NCBI RefSeq assembly: GCF_024919295.1
Contig: NZ_JANWTC010000003.1
Location: forward strand, 62,001-126,000
DNA: 64,000 bases
DNA from: Corynebacterium lemuris
GTDB lineage: Bacteria; Actinomycetota; Actinomycetes; Mycobacteriales; Mycobacteriaceae
Reading direction: 5' to 3'
In this document: positions 26,498 through 34,773 of the stretch, one piece after another
How positions within the stretch are numbered: the stretch's first letter is position 1
How the letters are laid out: every line of letters begins with the position of its first letter
The notes under the pieces: model-generated
Told to the model about the DNA's origin: nothing
What the model saw: the letters and a program-made list of their open reading frames with translations, nothing else
Databases searched by the model: none
Program-made: the position numbers and the translations under genes

Positions 26498-27052
26498 ATG
26501 AAAACCCGCAGTTTCATCGCGGCCGGTGTCGCACTGGCCATGTCCCTCAGCCTGGGCGCATGCGCCGAGTCCGCACCGCAGCCCACCCCCGACACCATCT
26601 CCCTGTCCACCCCAGCCACCACCAGCCCTGAACGCCAGCCGGAGACGCGTGTTCCCGAGGCAGAGCAGACCGGGGAGGATCCCGTCTTCGCCGCCATCGA
26701 TGCCGCCCTGGCCGCCTACCCCGGCGGCATCGTCGTGGACGTCGACCGTGAGGACGGCCGCCACACCTACGACATCGATATCGTCCTGGACAACCAGGTC
26801 ATCGAGTTGGAGGTGGGCGTGGACGGCACCGTCCGTGAGGATGAGCGCGAAAGCGACGACGATGACGCCCGCGAGGCACATGCCGCAACCGTCACCGCCG
26901 CCGAGGCCATCCGTGATGCCCTGGACCGCCACCCCGAGGGCTACCTCGATGAGGCACAGCTCGACGAGGATGACGGCCGCCTGTACTGGGAGATCGAACT
27001 CGACGACGCCAACTTCAATGCCCTGGCGGAGCTCGACCTCCCCGCCAACTGA
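26498..27052 (+). CDS. PepSY-domain lipoprotein, copy 2
   Basis: A 184-residue paralogue of the protein at 20816. ATG 26498 is preferred to the in-frame GTG at 26489 because AGGAG lies eight bases upstream. The signal peptide MKTRSFIAAGVALAMSLSLG ends in LGAC with Cys at 22, the same position as in copy 1. The mature part shares GEDPVF, IVVDVDRED, REDERE, TAAEAI and the PEGYLDEAQLDEDDG region with copy 1. It is acidic, outward-facing and monocistronic. Function unknown; the pair may sense or sequester cations or modulate a membrane enzyme, which is speculation. Confidence 0.85.
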   Translation: MKTRSFIAAGVALAMSLSLGACAESAPQPTPDTISLSTPATTSPERQPETRVPEAEQTGEDPVFAAIDAALAAYPGGIVVDVDREDGRHTYDIDIVLDNQVIELEVGVDGTVREDERESDDDDAREAHAATVTAAEAIRDALDRHPEGYLDEAQLDEDDGRLYWEIELDDANFNALAELDLPAN

Positions 27053-27132
27053 CCTGCCCGTTGAGCCGGGCTCTCTCAAGGCACGCGCGGCGCGCCCTTC
27101 CCGATGCGGGAAGAGCGCGTTAGCATTTCAGT

Positions 27133-27516
27133 ATGCACCCCACCGAGGAAGATCTCTCCGGATTCTTCGGCACCCATGACACCGAACGCCACCTGTACGA
27201 CGTGTTCGCCGGCAGAATACTCGAGGAATTCCCGGACACGCGGGTGAAAGTCCACCGCACTCAGATCAGCTTCTACCACCGTCGACTTTTTGCGGCCACC
27301 TGGCTGCCCGTGCGGCTTGTGCGGGGCCGACCCGAGGCCTATCTGGTGGTGACCTTCGTCCTGGACAGACAGCTGGATTCGCCCCGCATCGTCGAGTCCG
27401 TGGAGCCCCGTCCCGGGCGCTGGACCCACCACGTGTTGCTCGCTGCTCCAGAAGAAATCGATGACGAGCTACTGGGCTGGGTGGGCCAGGCAAGACAGCT
27501 CGCCGCGAGTGGATAG
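27133..27516 (+). CDS. DUF5655-like hypothetical protein
   Basis: A 127-residue soluble protein. HRTQISFYHRRLFAATWLPV, followed by a beta-rich half ending HHVLLAAPEEIDDELLGWVGQA, resembles DUF5655, a small domain of unknown function. TAGCAT (27121-27126) lies six bases before the ATG, so it is probably a leaderless transcript. No membrane segment or catalytic motif is evident. It stands alone between PepSY copy 2 and a strong hairpin. Confidence 0.7.
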   Translation: MHPTEEDLSGFFGTHDTERHLYDVFAGRILEEFPDTRVKVHRTQISFYHRRLFAATWLPVRLVRGRPEAYLVVTFVLDRQLDSPRIVESVEPRPGRWTHHVLLAAPEEIDDELLGWVGQARQLAASG

Positions 27517-27638
27517 CGTGACAGGATGGTGCCCATGACCCAAGGGTTGCCGCCGCCTCCGACGCTTCGCCCCCTGTTCGTGTACCTGCTCGCCGACTGA
27601 ACCGCCTGCTGGACCGGGGCGTCGATAAGCGCAAAGAA

Positions 27639-27677
27639 CCGGCGCCCCCGACAACCTGGTGGTTGCGGGGGCGCCGG
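27639..27677 (-). terminator. Strong terminator of the aldo/keto reductase
   Basis: CCGGCGCCCCCG (27639-27650) and CGGGGGCGCCGG (27666-27677) pair perfectly. Inside them CAACC pairs with GGTTG, giving a stem of about 17 pairs with one bulge. On the minus strand it is followed by TTCTTTG. The remainder of 27517-27686 contains only a possible 21-codon frame starting at 27535. Confidence 0.8.
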
Positions 27678-27686
27678 CCGAGGAGT

Positions 27687-28622
27687 TTAGGCGAATACTG
27701 CGGATGCCTCGTCGAGACGGGCGACCTGCCCGGCGCTGAGCTCGAGCTTCGGTGCGGCCATGAGGGCCGGCAGCTGGTCGGCGGTGGAGGCGGAGGCGAT
27801 CGGGGCGGTGACACCCTTGGCGATCAGCCAGGCCAGAGCGACGGTGGCGGGCTCGGAGTCGGCCTCCTTCGCGACCTCACGCAGGACCTCGATGGTCTTG
27901 AAGGCATCGTCGGTGGCCTGGCCCTCGGCGAAACCCTGGCGGGCCTTGCCCTCCAGGTCCTCCTTAGCGGCGTACTTACCGGTCAGCAGGCCGGAAGCCA
28001 GGGAGAAGTAGGTGAAGACGGCCGGGTCGAACTCGTCGATGATCGGCTTGATACCGGTCTCGTAGTCCTTGCGGGTGAGCAGGTTGTAGGCCGGCTGGAC
28101 CGCGACGGGGCGGGCCGGGGAGTCGGCGGACTTCTCGAAGAACTCGCGCAGACGCTCCGGGCTGTAGTTGGACAGTGCGAGATGCTTGATCCTGCCGGAC
28201 TCGATGAGCTCCTCAGCGATGGTGATCTGTTCCTCGATGGAGACGGTCTCGTCATCGTAGTGGTGGTAGAAGATGTCGATGGTCTCCAGGCCCAGGCGCT
28301 CCAGCGAAGCGTCGACTGCGGCGACGGTGGCCTCGCGGCTGCGGCCGGTGTGAGGCTCCAGGCCACCGGACTTGGTGGCGATGATCAGCTCACCCTTGCC
28401 GCGGGCCTTGATGTACTCGCCGAGAACAACCTCGGACTCCCCACCGCGGCCGTCCTCCTGCCAGACGGCGTAGAGGTCGGCGGTGTCGATGAAGTTGCCG
28501 CCAGCGGCGACGAAGGCGTCGAGCACCGCGAAGCTCTGCTCACGGTCGGAGGTCCAGCCGAAGGTGTTGCCACCCAGGTTGAGGGGGTAGATGTCGAAGT
28601 CGGTTCCCTTGATGCGGGTCAT
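27687..28622 (-). CDS. Aldo/keto reductase
   Basis: A 311-residue cytosolic NADPH-dependent oxidoreductase. ATG 28622 (MTRIKGTDFDIYPLNLGG) is chosen because AGGAG lies 11 bases upstream and the family begins there. The catalytic tetrad D46, Y51, K84 and H121 is intact (NFIDTADLY, ATKSGG, FYHHYDD). The C-terminal cofactor loop is VTAPIASASTADQL. Substrate unknown; it belongs to the general-stress-like AKR branch. It is divergent from a MarR regulator, with a partly palindromic site between them, so control by that regulator is likely. A strong hairpin follows. Confidence 0.92.
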   Translation of the reverse strand: MTRIKGTDFDIYPLNLGGNTFGWTSDREQSFAVLDAFVAAGGNFIDTADLYAVWQEDGRGGESEVVLGEYIKARGKGELIIATKSGGLEPHTGRSREATVAAVDASLERLGLETIDIFYHHYDDETVSIEEQITIAEELIESGRIKHLALSNYSPERLREFFEKSADSPARPVAVQPAYNLLTRKDYETGIKPIIDEFDPAVFTYFSLASGLLTGKYAAKEDLEGKARQGFAEGQATDDAFKTIEVLREVAKEADSEPATVALAWLIAKGVTAPIASASTADQLPALMAAPKLELSAGQVARLDEASAVFA

Positions 28623-28682
28623 GTTCTCGTCAGCTCCTGTGCTGTGGTGTTTTCCGGGTACGTAGACTACTGTAGAGGGAAA

Positions 28683-28698
28683 TACTTTAATTTTCAAG
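28683..28698. promoter_or_regulatory. Candidate MarR operator between the reductase and marR
   Basis: The 16 bases ACTTTAATTTTCAAGT match their own reverse complement at 12 positions (ACTT/AAGT outer arms, AA/TT inner). They lie between the divergent promoters, about 60 bases upstream of either gene. The size and AT-rich composition fit MarR operators. Confidence 0.55.
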
Positions 28699-28745
28699 TT
28701 ATGCCGATGAAACGGCTCCTACCTGCTGTATTATGATGGATACCC

Positions 28746-29219
28746 ATGAACGACACCCGCTGGCTGCAACCCGAGGAAAGCGCCACCTGGCTCTCGCTGT
28801 GGTCGGTGACCAACTGGCTGCCCGCGCGTCTCGACGAACAACTCAAGGCCACCTCCGGCGTCGGACTGACCGACTACTTCGTCCTCGCGCAGGTCTCCAT
28901 GGCTCCCGAACAGAAGATCAGCATGACCGAACTGGCCGCCCTCTCCGACATGACGGCCTCCCGGCTCTCCCACACTGTCTCCCGCCTGGAGAAACGCGGC
29001 TGGGTCCACCGCTCCCCCGCCCCCACGGACAAACGCACCAATATCGCCCACCTCACCGGGGAGGGCCGGACCTTCATCACTGGCGCCGCCCCCGGGCATG
29101 TGGAGGCCGTGCGCGACCTCGTCTTCGACGCCCTCGAACCCGATGAGGCCCGCGAATTCGGCCGACTGCTGGGCAAGGTCCTCACCCGGCTCGACCCGCC
29201 GCGCCTGCCGCGGGCCTAA
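28746..29219 (+). CDS. MarR-family transcriptional regulator
   Basis: A 157-residue winged helix-turn-helix regulator. The DNA-binding core is [20 protein letters not shown] followed by [20 protein letters not shown], with the wing [10 protein letters not shown]. There are no Cys residues, so it is not a thiol-switch OhrR type; a small ligand is more likely. TATTAT (28729-28734) lies close upstream, leaving almost no leader. It is divergent from the aldo/keto reductase it probably controls. Its stop overlaps that of the convergent sucD. Confidence 0.9.
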   Translation: MNDTRWLQPEESATWLSLWSVTNWLPARLDEQLKATSGVGLTDYFVLAQVSMAPEQKISMTELAALSDMTASRLSHTVSRLEKRGWVHRSPAPTDKRTNIAHLTGEGRTFITGAAPGHVEAVRDLVFDALEPDEAREFGRLLGKVLTRLDPPRLPRA

Positions 29220-30115
29220 ACCTGCTTTCCGGCGCCCGCCGCCATGATGTCCTTCATGATCTGCGCGGTCTCCGTCGGCGTGGTGCCCACGCGTACGCCG
29301 GCGGCCTCCAGGGCCTTCTTCTTCGCCGCGGCCGTGCCCACCGAACCGGTGACGATGGCACCGGCATGCCCCATGGTCTTGCCCTCCGGGGCGGTGAATC
29401 CCGCCACGTAGCCGACCACCGGTTTGGTCACGTTCGCCCGGATGAACTCCGCCGCACGCTCCTCCGCATCCCCACCGATCTCCCCGATCATGATGATCGC
29501 CTCAGTGTCCGGATCCGCCTCGAAGGCGGTCAACGCATCAATGAAGGTGGTGCCGATGACCGGGTCACCGCCGATACCGATGGCCGTGGAGATTCCGATA
29601 TCCGCGAGCTCGTACATCATCTGGTAGGTCAGGGTGCCCGATTTGGAGACCAGCCCCACCGGCCCGGATTCAGTGATGTTCGCCGGGATGATGCCCGCCA
29701 GCGAGGCCCCCGGGGTGATGATGCCGGGGCAGTTCGGGCCGATGATGCGCGTGCCGCCCACCTGCTTCGCGTGCGCCCACGCCTCCGAGACGTCCCGGAC
29801 GGGGATACCCTCCGTGATGACCACCGCAAGCGGTATCCTCGCATCGACGGCCTCGAACATCGCCTCCCGTGCGAAGGCGGCGGGCACGAAGATCACCGAG
29901 ACATTCGCCCCGGTCTCATCCATCGCCTCAGCCACCGTCCCGAAAACCGGCAGCTCCGTGCCATGCAGTGTGATCGTCTGCCCCGCCTTGCGGGGGTTTG
30001 TCCCACCCACCACGTTGGCGCCGGCGGCCAACATGCGGGTGGTGTGCTCCCGCCCCTCGTTGCCCGTGATGCCCTGGACGATGATCCGGGAGTTTCCGTC
30101 GAGGAAGACCGACAT
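29216..30115 (-). CDS. sucD: Succinyl-CoA ligase, alpha subunit
   Basis: A 299-residue protein of normal length. It carries the CoA-binding Rossmann domain ([20 protein letters not shown]) and the phospho-His loop in [12 protein letters not shown]. With SucC it forms succinate, ATP/GTP and CoA from succinyl-CoA in the citric acid cycle. The start ATG 30115 is three bases after the sucC stop, so the two genes form an operon. It converges on marR with a four-base overlap. Confidence 0.96.
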   Translation of the reverse strand: MSVFLDGNSRIIVQGITGNEGREHTTRMLAAGANVVGGTNPRKAGQTITLHGTELPVFGTVAEAMDETGANVSVIFVPAAFAREAMFEAVDARIPLAVVITEGIPVRDVSEAWAHAKQVGGTRIIGPNCPGIITPGASLAGIIPANITESGPVGLVSKSGTLTYQMMYELADIGISTAIGIGGDPVIGTTFIDALTAFEADPDTEAIIMIGEIGGDAEERAAEFIRANVTKPVVGYVAGFTAPEGKTMGHAGAIVTGSVGTAAAKKKALEAAGVRVGTTPTETAQIMKDIMAAGAGKQV

Positions 30116-30118
30116 GGT

Positions 30119-31315
30119 TCAGCCCTGCACTTTCTGCTGCTCAGCGGAGGTTGAGGCTGCGAACTCAGCGGCTCGGTCAGCCGCCTCGTCCATGTTCCAC
30201 ACGCCAGTGACCAGCGGGTGGTCATAATCGGCGAGGATCCGACGGCCCTCCTCAACATTGTTGCCGTCGAGACGCACCACCAGAGGCTTGGCGGCGCCCT
30301 CCCCCAACGCCTCCAGCGCGGCGACGATGCCGCGCGCCACATCATCACAGGCGGTGATGCCCCCGAAGACGTTGACGAAGACGCTTTTGACCTGCTCATC
30401 CGCCAGGACAACTTCCAGGGCGGCGGTCATGGTCTCCGCAGAGGCGCCGCCGCCGATGTCCAGGAAGTTGGCTGGTTTCTGCCCGCCGTGCTTCTCACCG
30501 GCCGCAGCGACGACATCAAGGGTGGACATGACCAGACCAGCGCCATTGCCGATGATCCCCACCGAACCGTCGAGCGTGACGTATTTGAGCCCCTTGTCCC
30601 GGGCCTGCTGCTCCAGCGGGTCGAGATGCCCTGCGGCCTCCGCCAGTGTCGCCCGGTTCTCGTGCCGGAAGGCCGCGTTGTCATCGAGGGTGATCTTCGC
30701 GTCGATGGCGATGATCTCCCCCTGTCCGGTGAGCACCAGTGGGTTGACCTCCACGAGGGTGGCATCCTCCGCACGGTAGACCTCATAGAGTTTCTGCAGC
30801 ACGGGGACGACCAGCTCCCCGACGCCTTCATCGAAGCCGGCCGACGCCACGATCTCGCGGGCCTTGGTCTCGTCGAGGCCGGTCAAGGGGTCAACCTCGA
30901 TCCGCGCGAGGGCCTCGGGTTTCTCCTCCGCGAGAGTCTCGATGTCCATCCCGCCCGCGGTGGAGCACATCGCCAGGTAGGAGCGGTTCGCACGGTCCAG
31001 CAGCACCGAGAAGTAGTACTCCGCCCTAATGTCCACCGCCTGCGCAACCATCACCTGTTCGACGGTATGTCCCTTGATGTCCATTCCCAGGATGCCGCCC
31101 GCGGCGGTGGCTGCCTCCTCCGGGGTGCGGGCGAGCCGGATACCCCCGGCCTTGCCGCGCCCACCGATCTTGACCTGCGCCTTGACCACCGTGGCCCCGC
31201 CGATCCGGGTGGCCGCGTTGCGGGCCTCCTCCGGGGTGGCAGCAACGTCCCCCTGCAGGACGGGAACACCGTAGGCTTCGAACAGGTCGCGGGCCTGATA
31301 CTCGAACAGATCCAC
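30119..31315 (-). CDS. sucC: Succinyl-CoA ligase, beta subunit
   Basis: A 398-residue ATP-grasp subunit from GTG 31315 ([20 protein letters not shown]), the N-terminus normal for the family. An in-frame ATG at 31327 would add four residues and cannot be excluded. The ATP-grasp domain includes [18 protein letters not shown]. The C-terminal flavodoxin-like domain has [16 protein letters not shown] and the subunit-contact region. First gene of sucCD. A candidate promoter lies upstream on the same strand (TATAGA, complement of 31364-31369). Confidence 0.94.
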   Translation of the reverse strand: MDLFEYQARDLFEAYGVPVLQGDVAATPEEARNAATRIGGATVVKAQVKIGGRGKAGGIRLARTPEEAATAAGGILGMDIKGHTVEQVMVAQAVDIRAEYYFSVLLDRANRSYLAMCSTAGGMDIETLAEEKPEALARIEVDPLTGLDETKAREIVASAGFDEGVGELVVPVLQKLYEVYRAEDATLVEVNPLVLTGQGEIIAIDAKITLDDNAAFRHENRATLAEAAGHLDPLEQQARDKGLKYVTLDGSVGIIGNGAGLVMSTLDVVAAAGEKHGGQKPANFLDIGGGASAETMTAALEVVLADEQVKSVFVNVFGGITACDDVARGIVAALEALGEGAAKPLVVRLDGNNVEEGRRILADYDHPLVTGVWNMDEAADRAAEFAASTSAEQQKVQG

Positions 31316-31463
31316 GGTGCATCCCATCCGCAGCCTTATGAGCTGCTGTTTTGCGCTGCTTTATCTATACAGTGAACTCTATCACCCTGAACACGGGCGG
31401 ACCGGGAAAATCCTCGCCGAAAGGGCCGTGACGAGGCTGGCCCTCCGTGATGAAGCACCAAAA

Positions 31464-31494
31464 AGCGCCGTCATCCAATACGGATGACGGCGCT
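31464..31494 (-). terminator. Terminator of ahpCD
   Basis: AGCGCCGTCATCC (31464-31476) and GGATGACGGCGCT (31482-31494) form a 13-base perfect stem with a five-base loop. On the minus strand TTTT and GG follow. Confidence 0.8.
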
Positions 31495-31533
31495 GCGATG
31501 CTGTCAGATCAGCGGCTCACGCGAAGCGGATGC

Positions 31534-32058
31534 TTAGCGTGCGGCCTCGATCTGGACAGTCTGGGCGATTGCCTCGATGACACCGGCGACCTTGACGGCC
31601 TCCCAGACCTGCTCCTTGGTCAGACCCTCCTCGCGGACGGTGTTGGCGTGGGCGACGACGCAGTTCTCGCAACCGTTGATGGTGGAGACGGCGAGCGACC
31701 ACAGCTCAAAGTCGACCTTGTCAACGCCGGGCTTGGCGATGATGTTCATGCGCAGGCCCATCTTGACCTGGGAGTAGTCATCACCCAAGAAGTGGCGGGC
31801 ACGGTAGGCCACGTTGTTCATGGCCATCACGGTGGCGGCACCGAGAGCTGCCTCGAAGGCCTCCTCGGAGAGGTGCTCCTTGGCCTCCTCGGCGATCTCG
31901 GAGAACACCGTGTCGTTGCGGGTGGCGGCAGCGGAGGCGACCAGTGCGCCCCACAGCTGCTGCTCGTTCAGCTCGGTGGACCGGGTCAGGGAACCCAGGT
32001 TGAGCTTCTGGTCCTTGGCGTATTCCGGCAGTGCGCCGCGCAGGTTCTCGATCGACAT
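31534..32058 (-). CDS. ahpD: Alkyl hydroperoxide reductase AhpD
   Basis: A 174-residue carboxymuconolactone-decarboxylase-fold protein that reduces AhpC and passes electrons from a lipoyl adaptor. Key residues E118, C130, C133 and H137 sit at the same numbers as in the Mycobacterium tuberculosis enzyme ([20 protein letters not shown]). Its start is two bases after the ahpC stop, so they form one operon. Cytosolic. It is followed by a strong terminator. Confidence 0.95.
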   Translation of the reverse strand: MSIENLRGALPEYAKDQKLNLGSLTRSTELNEQQLWGALVASAAATRNDTVFSEIAEEAKEHLSEEAFEAALGAATVMAMNNVAYRARHFLGDDYSQVKMGLRMNIIAKPGVDKVDFELWSLAVSTINGCENCVVAHANTVREEGLTKEQVWEAVKVAGVIEAIAQTVQIEAAR

Positions 32059-32060
32059 GT

Positions 32061-32657
32061 TTACTTCAGGGACTCCTGGACGACATCCATCTTGTCGATG
32101 TTCTTGGTCGGGTCGTTGGCCTGCCAGTTGCATGCGCAGACCTCTTCAGACTGCAGGGCGTCGAGGACACGCAGGACCTCGTCGACGTTGCGGCCGACAG
32201 CGTCCGGGGTGACGGACACGAACTGGATGATGCCGTCCGGGTCGATGATGAAGGTCGCGCGGTCAGCGACGCCGTCCTTGTTCTCGACGCCGAGCTCGCG
32301 GATGAGCTCGTGCTTGATGTCGGAGAACATCGGGAACGGGACGTCCTTCAGCTCCGGGTGGGTTGCACGCCAGTTGAAGTGGGCGAACTCGTTGTCGATG
32401 GAGCCGCCGAGGACCTGGGTGTCGCGGTCCTGGAACTCCTCGTCGAGCTTGCCGAAGGCAGCGATCTCGGTCGGGCAGACGAAGGTGAAGTCCTTCGGGT
32501 AGAAGAAAACGACCTTCCACTTACCCGGGTAGGAATCCAGGGAAACGGTCTCGAAGTAGTCCTCCGGCTGCTGGGCGTTGACGCCCTGCAGGTCGCCACC
32601 CTTGAGGGCGGTGAGCTCAAACTCAGGGAACTTCTCTCCAACGGTCATGATTGCCAT
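32061..32657 (-). CDS. ahpC: Peroxiredoxin AhpC
   Basis: A 198-residue typical 2-Cys peroxiredoxin. The peroxidatic Cys is C61 in FTFVCPTE and the C-terminal cysteines are C174 and C176 in EEVCACNW, as in the mycobacterial AhpC. ATG 32657 follows GAGGAG at good spacing; ATG 32648 is an alternative. It reduces organic peroxides, H2O2 and peroxynitrite. It is divergent from oxyR with repeats in the gap, so induction by peroxide through OxyR is expected. Confidence 0.96.
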   Translation of the reverse strand: MAIMTVGEKFPEFELTALKGGDLQGVNAQQPEDYFETVSLDSYPGKWKVVFFYPKDFTFVCPTEIAAFGKLDEEFQDRDTQVLGGSIDNEFAHFNWRATHPELKDVPFPMFSDIKHELIRELGVENKDGVADRATFIIDPDGIIQFVSVTPDAVGRNVDEVLRVLDALQSEEVCACNWQANDPTKNIDKMDVVQESLK

Positions 32658-32696
32658 GCAAATGTCTCCTCGAAAAATGTGGTGAAGGCCCGTAGG

Positions 32697-32735
32697 AAAA
32701 GGTGATATCAGTTACCTTTTCGTTAGCCAGTTACC
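32697..32735. promoter_or_regulatory. Candidate OxyR-binding region in the ahpC/oxyR gap
   Basis: AAAAGGT (32697-32703) and ACCTTTT (32714-32720) are perfect seven-base arms ten bases apart. CAGTTACC occurs directly repeated at 32709-32716 and 32728-32735, about two helical turns apart. This suits a LysR tetramer. Confidence 0.5.
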
Positions 32736-32800
32736 ATTATGCACTGCCGATACGGTTTCGTCAATTAAAAAAACTTGTAAGTTAGTATAAAGTAATAGGC

Positions 32801-33748
32801 ATGAGCAATAAAGAGTATCGTCCCACCCTTTCCCAGCTGCGGACCTTCGTGACCATCGCCGAGAACAAACACTTCGGCACCGCCGCCACCAAGCTGGGCA
32901 TCTCCCAGCCCTCGCTCTCCCAGGCGCTGGTCGCCCTCGAGCACGGCCTGGGCATCCAACTCATCGAACGCTCCACCCGCCGCGTCATCGTCACACCAGC
33001 CGGCGAGCAGCTGCTCCCCTACGCCAAGTCGACCCTGGATGCTGCGGAGGCCTTCATCGCCCACTCACGTGGTACCCACGGTACCCTCATCGGCCCCCTG
33101 ACGATAGGCATCATTCCGACGGTCGCCCCTTATATTCTGCCCACCCTGCTGACCTCGATCAACGAGAAGTACCCGGACCTCGTCCCCCACATCGTCGAGG
33201 ACCAGACCCGCCACCTGCTGCAGATGCTCCGTGACGGTCACCTGGACCTGGCCATCATGGCCCTGCCCTCGGAGACCTCCGGCGTGGCCGAGGTGCCGCT
33301 CTACAACGAGGACTTCGCGGTGGTCGTCCCCGACAACCACCCCCTGGCCGGCCGCACCGACCTCGGCCTGGCCGAGCTCGACCAGCTCGACCTGCTGCTT
33401 CTCGACGACGGCCACTGTCTCCACGACCAGATCGTCGATCTGTGCCGCAAGGCTGACCTCAACCCCACCGAGGCGACCAACTCCGTCACCCGGGCCTCCT
33501 CCCTGACCACCATCATGCAGCTGGTCGTCGGGGGCCTGGGTTCGACGCTGGTGCCGGTCTCGGCGCTGAACACCGAGTGTCAGCGTCCCGGTCTGGCCGT
33601 CGCGCGCTTCCGCGACGATGTCACTGCCCAGCGCCAGATCGGCCTGGTGCACCGTTCCTCCAGCTCACGCGCGGAGGAGTTCCAGATGCTGGGTCAGCTG
33701 GTCACCGAGGCCTTCCACGCTGCCGTGACGGAACCGGTCAGCGCGTGA
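32801..33748 (+). CDS. oxyR: Peroxide-sensing LysR regulator OxyR
   Basis: A 315-residue LysR-type regulator. The helix-turn-helix lies in FGTAATKLGISQPSLSQALV. The redox pair C206 and C215 is in DDGHCLHDQIVDLCRKA, the OxyR signature, so this is not a generic LysR. ATG 32801 lies only about ten bases downstream of TAGTAT/TATAAA, implying a very short leader. In corynebacteria OxyR acts mainly as a repressor of peroxide-defence genes and is relieved by H2O2. Its coding end overlaps the convergent membrane protein gene by 11 bases. Confidence 0.95.
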   Translation: MSNKEYRPTLSQLRTFVTIAENKHFGTAATKLGISQPSLSQALVALEHGLGIQLIERSTRRVIVTPAGEQLLPYAKSTLDAAEAFIAHSRGTHGTLIGPLTIGIIPTVAPYILPTLLTSINEKYPDLVPHIVEDQTRHLLQMLRDGHLDLAIMALPSETSGVAEVPLYNEDFAVVVPDNHPLAGRTDLGLAELDQLDLLLLDDGHCLHDQIVDLCRKADLNPTEATNSVTRASSLTTIMQLVVGGLGSTLVPVSALNTECQRPGLAVARFRDDVTAQRQIGLVHRSSSSRAEEFQMLGQLVTEAFHAAVTEPVSA

Positions 33749-34688
33749 CCGGTGCCGGCAGCGGTCCGGCCGCGGCCTGACGGAACATCATCGCCTGCAT
33801 GAGCAGCAGCGCCGGGGCGAGCACGATGAGTGCCAGACCGAAGGTGACGATCGCCGACACGCCGACCACCAGGCCCGCGACAATGTTGAAGGCGAGCAGA
33901 CGGCCGTAGTTGCGCAACCCGGCGCGGAAACCCTGGGAGATGCCGCCGCCGAGACCGGCGCGCCGGTCAATCACGAACCACACCATGAACATGGTCAGCG
34001 GGGCGATGAGCACCGCGATCAGCATGATCAGGGCGATCCCGGCGAAGAGACCGCCCAGGAAGGCCAGCGACTCATCCGTCGAGGACATCTGGCTCTCGCC
34101 GATGGGATTGGCCGCCAGGAACAGGGGCACCGCGAGAGCCGCAAAGAGGACGCTCGTGGCGATCTGGAGCAGGATGCTCAGGCCGAAGGCGGGGCCGAAG
34201 TTGACGTTGTCGGTGAAGTCCCCCAGCCCGATCTTCGCCTTGTCCACCTGCCGGAGGGCACCGTGGTAGACGAAGATCATGAGGGCGGCCAGCGCCAGCC
34301 CGAAGATCAGCTGGGCACCCTGGTAACCGAGGCTGGTCTGCGTCGCCGCACCGGCATCGAAACCACCGAAGGCGAGTTCGATGAGGATCGAACCGGCCAT
34401 GATCACGATTCCCAGGACGAGACCGCCGACGATCCACACCAGCCAGTTGCGGAAGACAGCCCCGAAGGCCCAGCTCACGGCCTCCAACGGCTGGACCTTG
34501 CCGGTACCCTGCGGCTGGCTGTAGGCGGGCTGCCCGTACATCGGCTGGCCGGCGCCGTAACCGGCGTAGCCCGCACCGTAGCCGGGGGTGTCCTCGGGGT
34601 GCGGTGTGGAGGGGTAGGACGGGTACTGCGGCCGTTCGTTGGACGGCTCACCCGCCCGGTCATCAGAGGGGTCGTTCGGGGTGGACAT
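33738..34688 (-). CDS. Multi-pass membrane protein with Pro/Gly/Tyr-rich N-terminus
   Basis: A 316-residue protein. About 95 N-terminal residues are hydrophilic and repetitive in P, Y, G and Q (YGAGYAGYGAGQPMYGQPAY). About six membrane segments follow: VWIVGGLVLGIVIMAGSILI, LIFGLALAALMIFVY, an Ala-rich one near LLQIATSVLFAALAVPLFLA, IALIMLIAVLIAPLTMF, and two near the end. No catalytic residues are recognised. The layout resembles actinobacterial DUF-type integral membrane proteins with a low-complexity cytoplasmic tail. It lies between oxyR and hrpA. Function unknown. Confidence 0.8.
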   Translation of the reverse strand: MSTPNDPSDDRAGEPSNERPQYPSYPSTPHPEDTPGYGAGYAGYGAGQPMYGQPAYSQPQGTGKVQPLEAVSWAFGAVFRNWLVWIVGGLVLGIVIMAGSILIELAFGGFDAGAATQTSLGYQGAQLIFGLALAALMIFVYHGALRQVDKAKIGLGDFTDNVNFGPAFGLSILLQIATSVLFAALAVPLFLAANPIGESQMSSTDESLAFLGGLFAGIALIMLIAVLIAPLTMFMVWFVIDRRAGLGGGISQGFRAGLRNYGRLLAFNIVAGLVVGVSAIVTFGLALIVLAPALLLMQAMMFRQAAAGPLPAPVTR

Positions 34689-34773
34689 GAGTCCGCCTTC
34701 CTGGTTTCTCGCGGTCTGGTACGCGACCAACGATAGGCGAAGGGGCGGTAAGCGGTAGGATCTGGCGTCAATC

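Noticed and set aside
27535-27600. A 21-codon frame (MTQGLPPPPTLRPLFVYLLAD) with AGGATGG upstream
   Set aside because: Too short to judge. It is Pro-rich without similarity and ends just before a terminator. It may be a decayed gene start.
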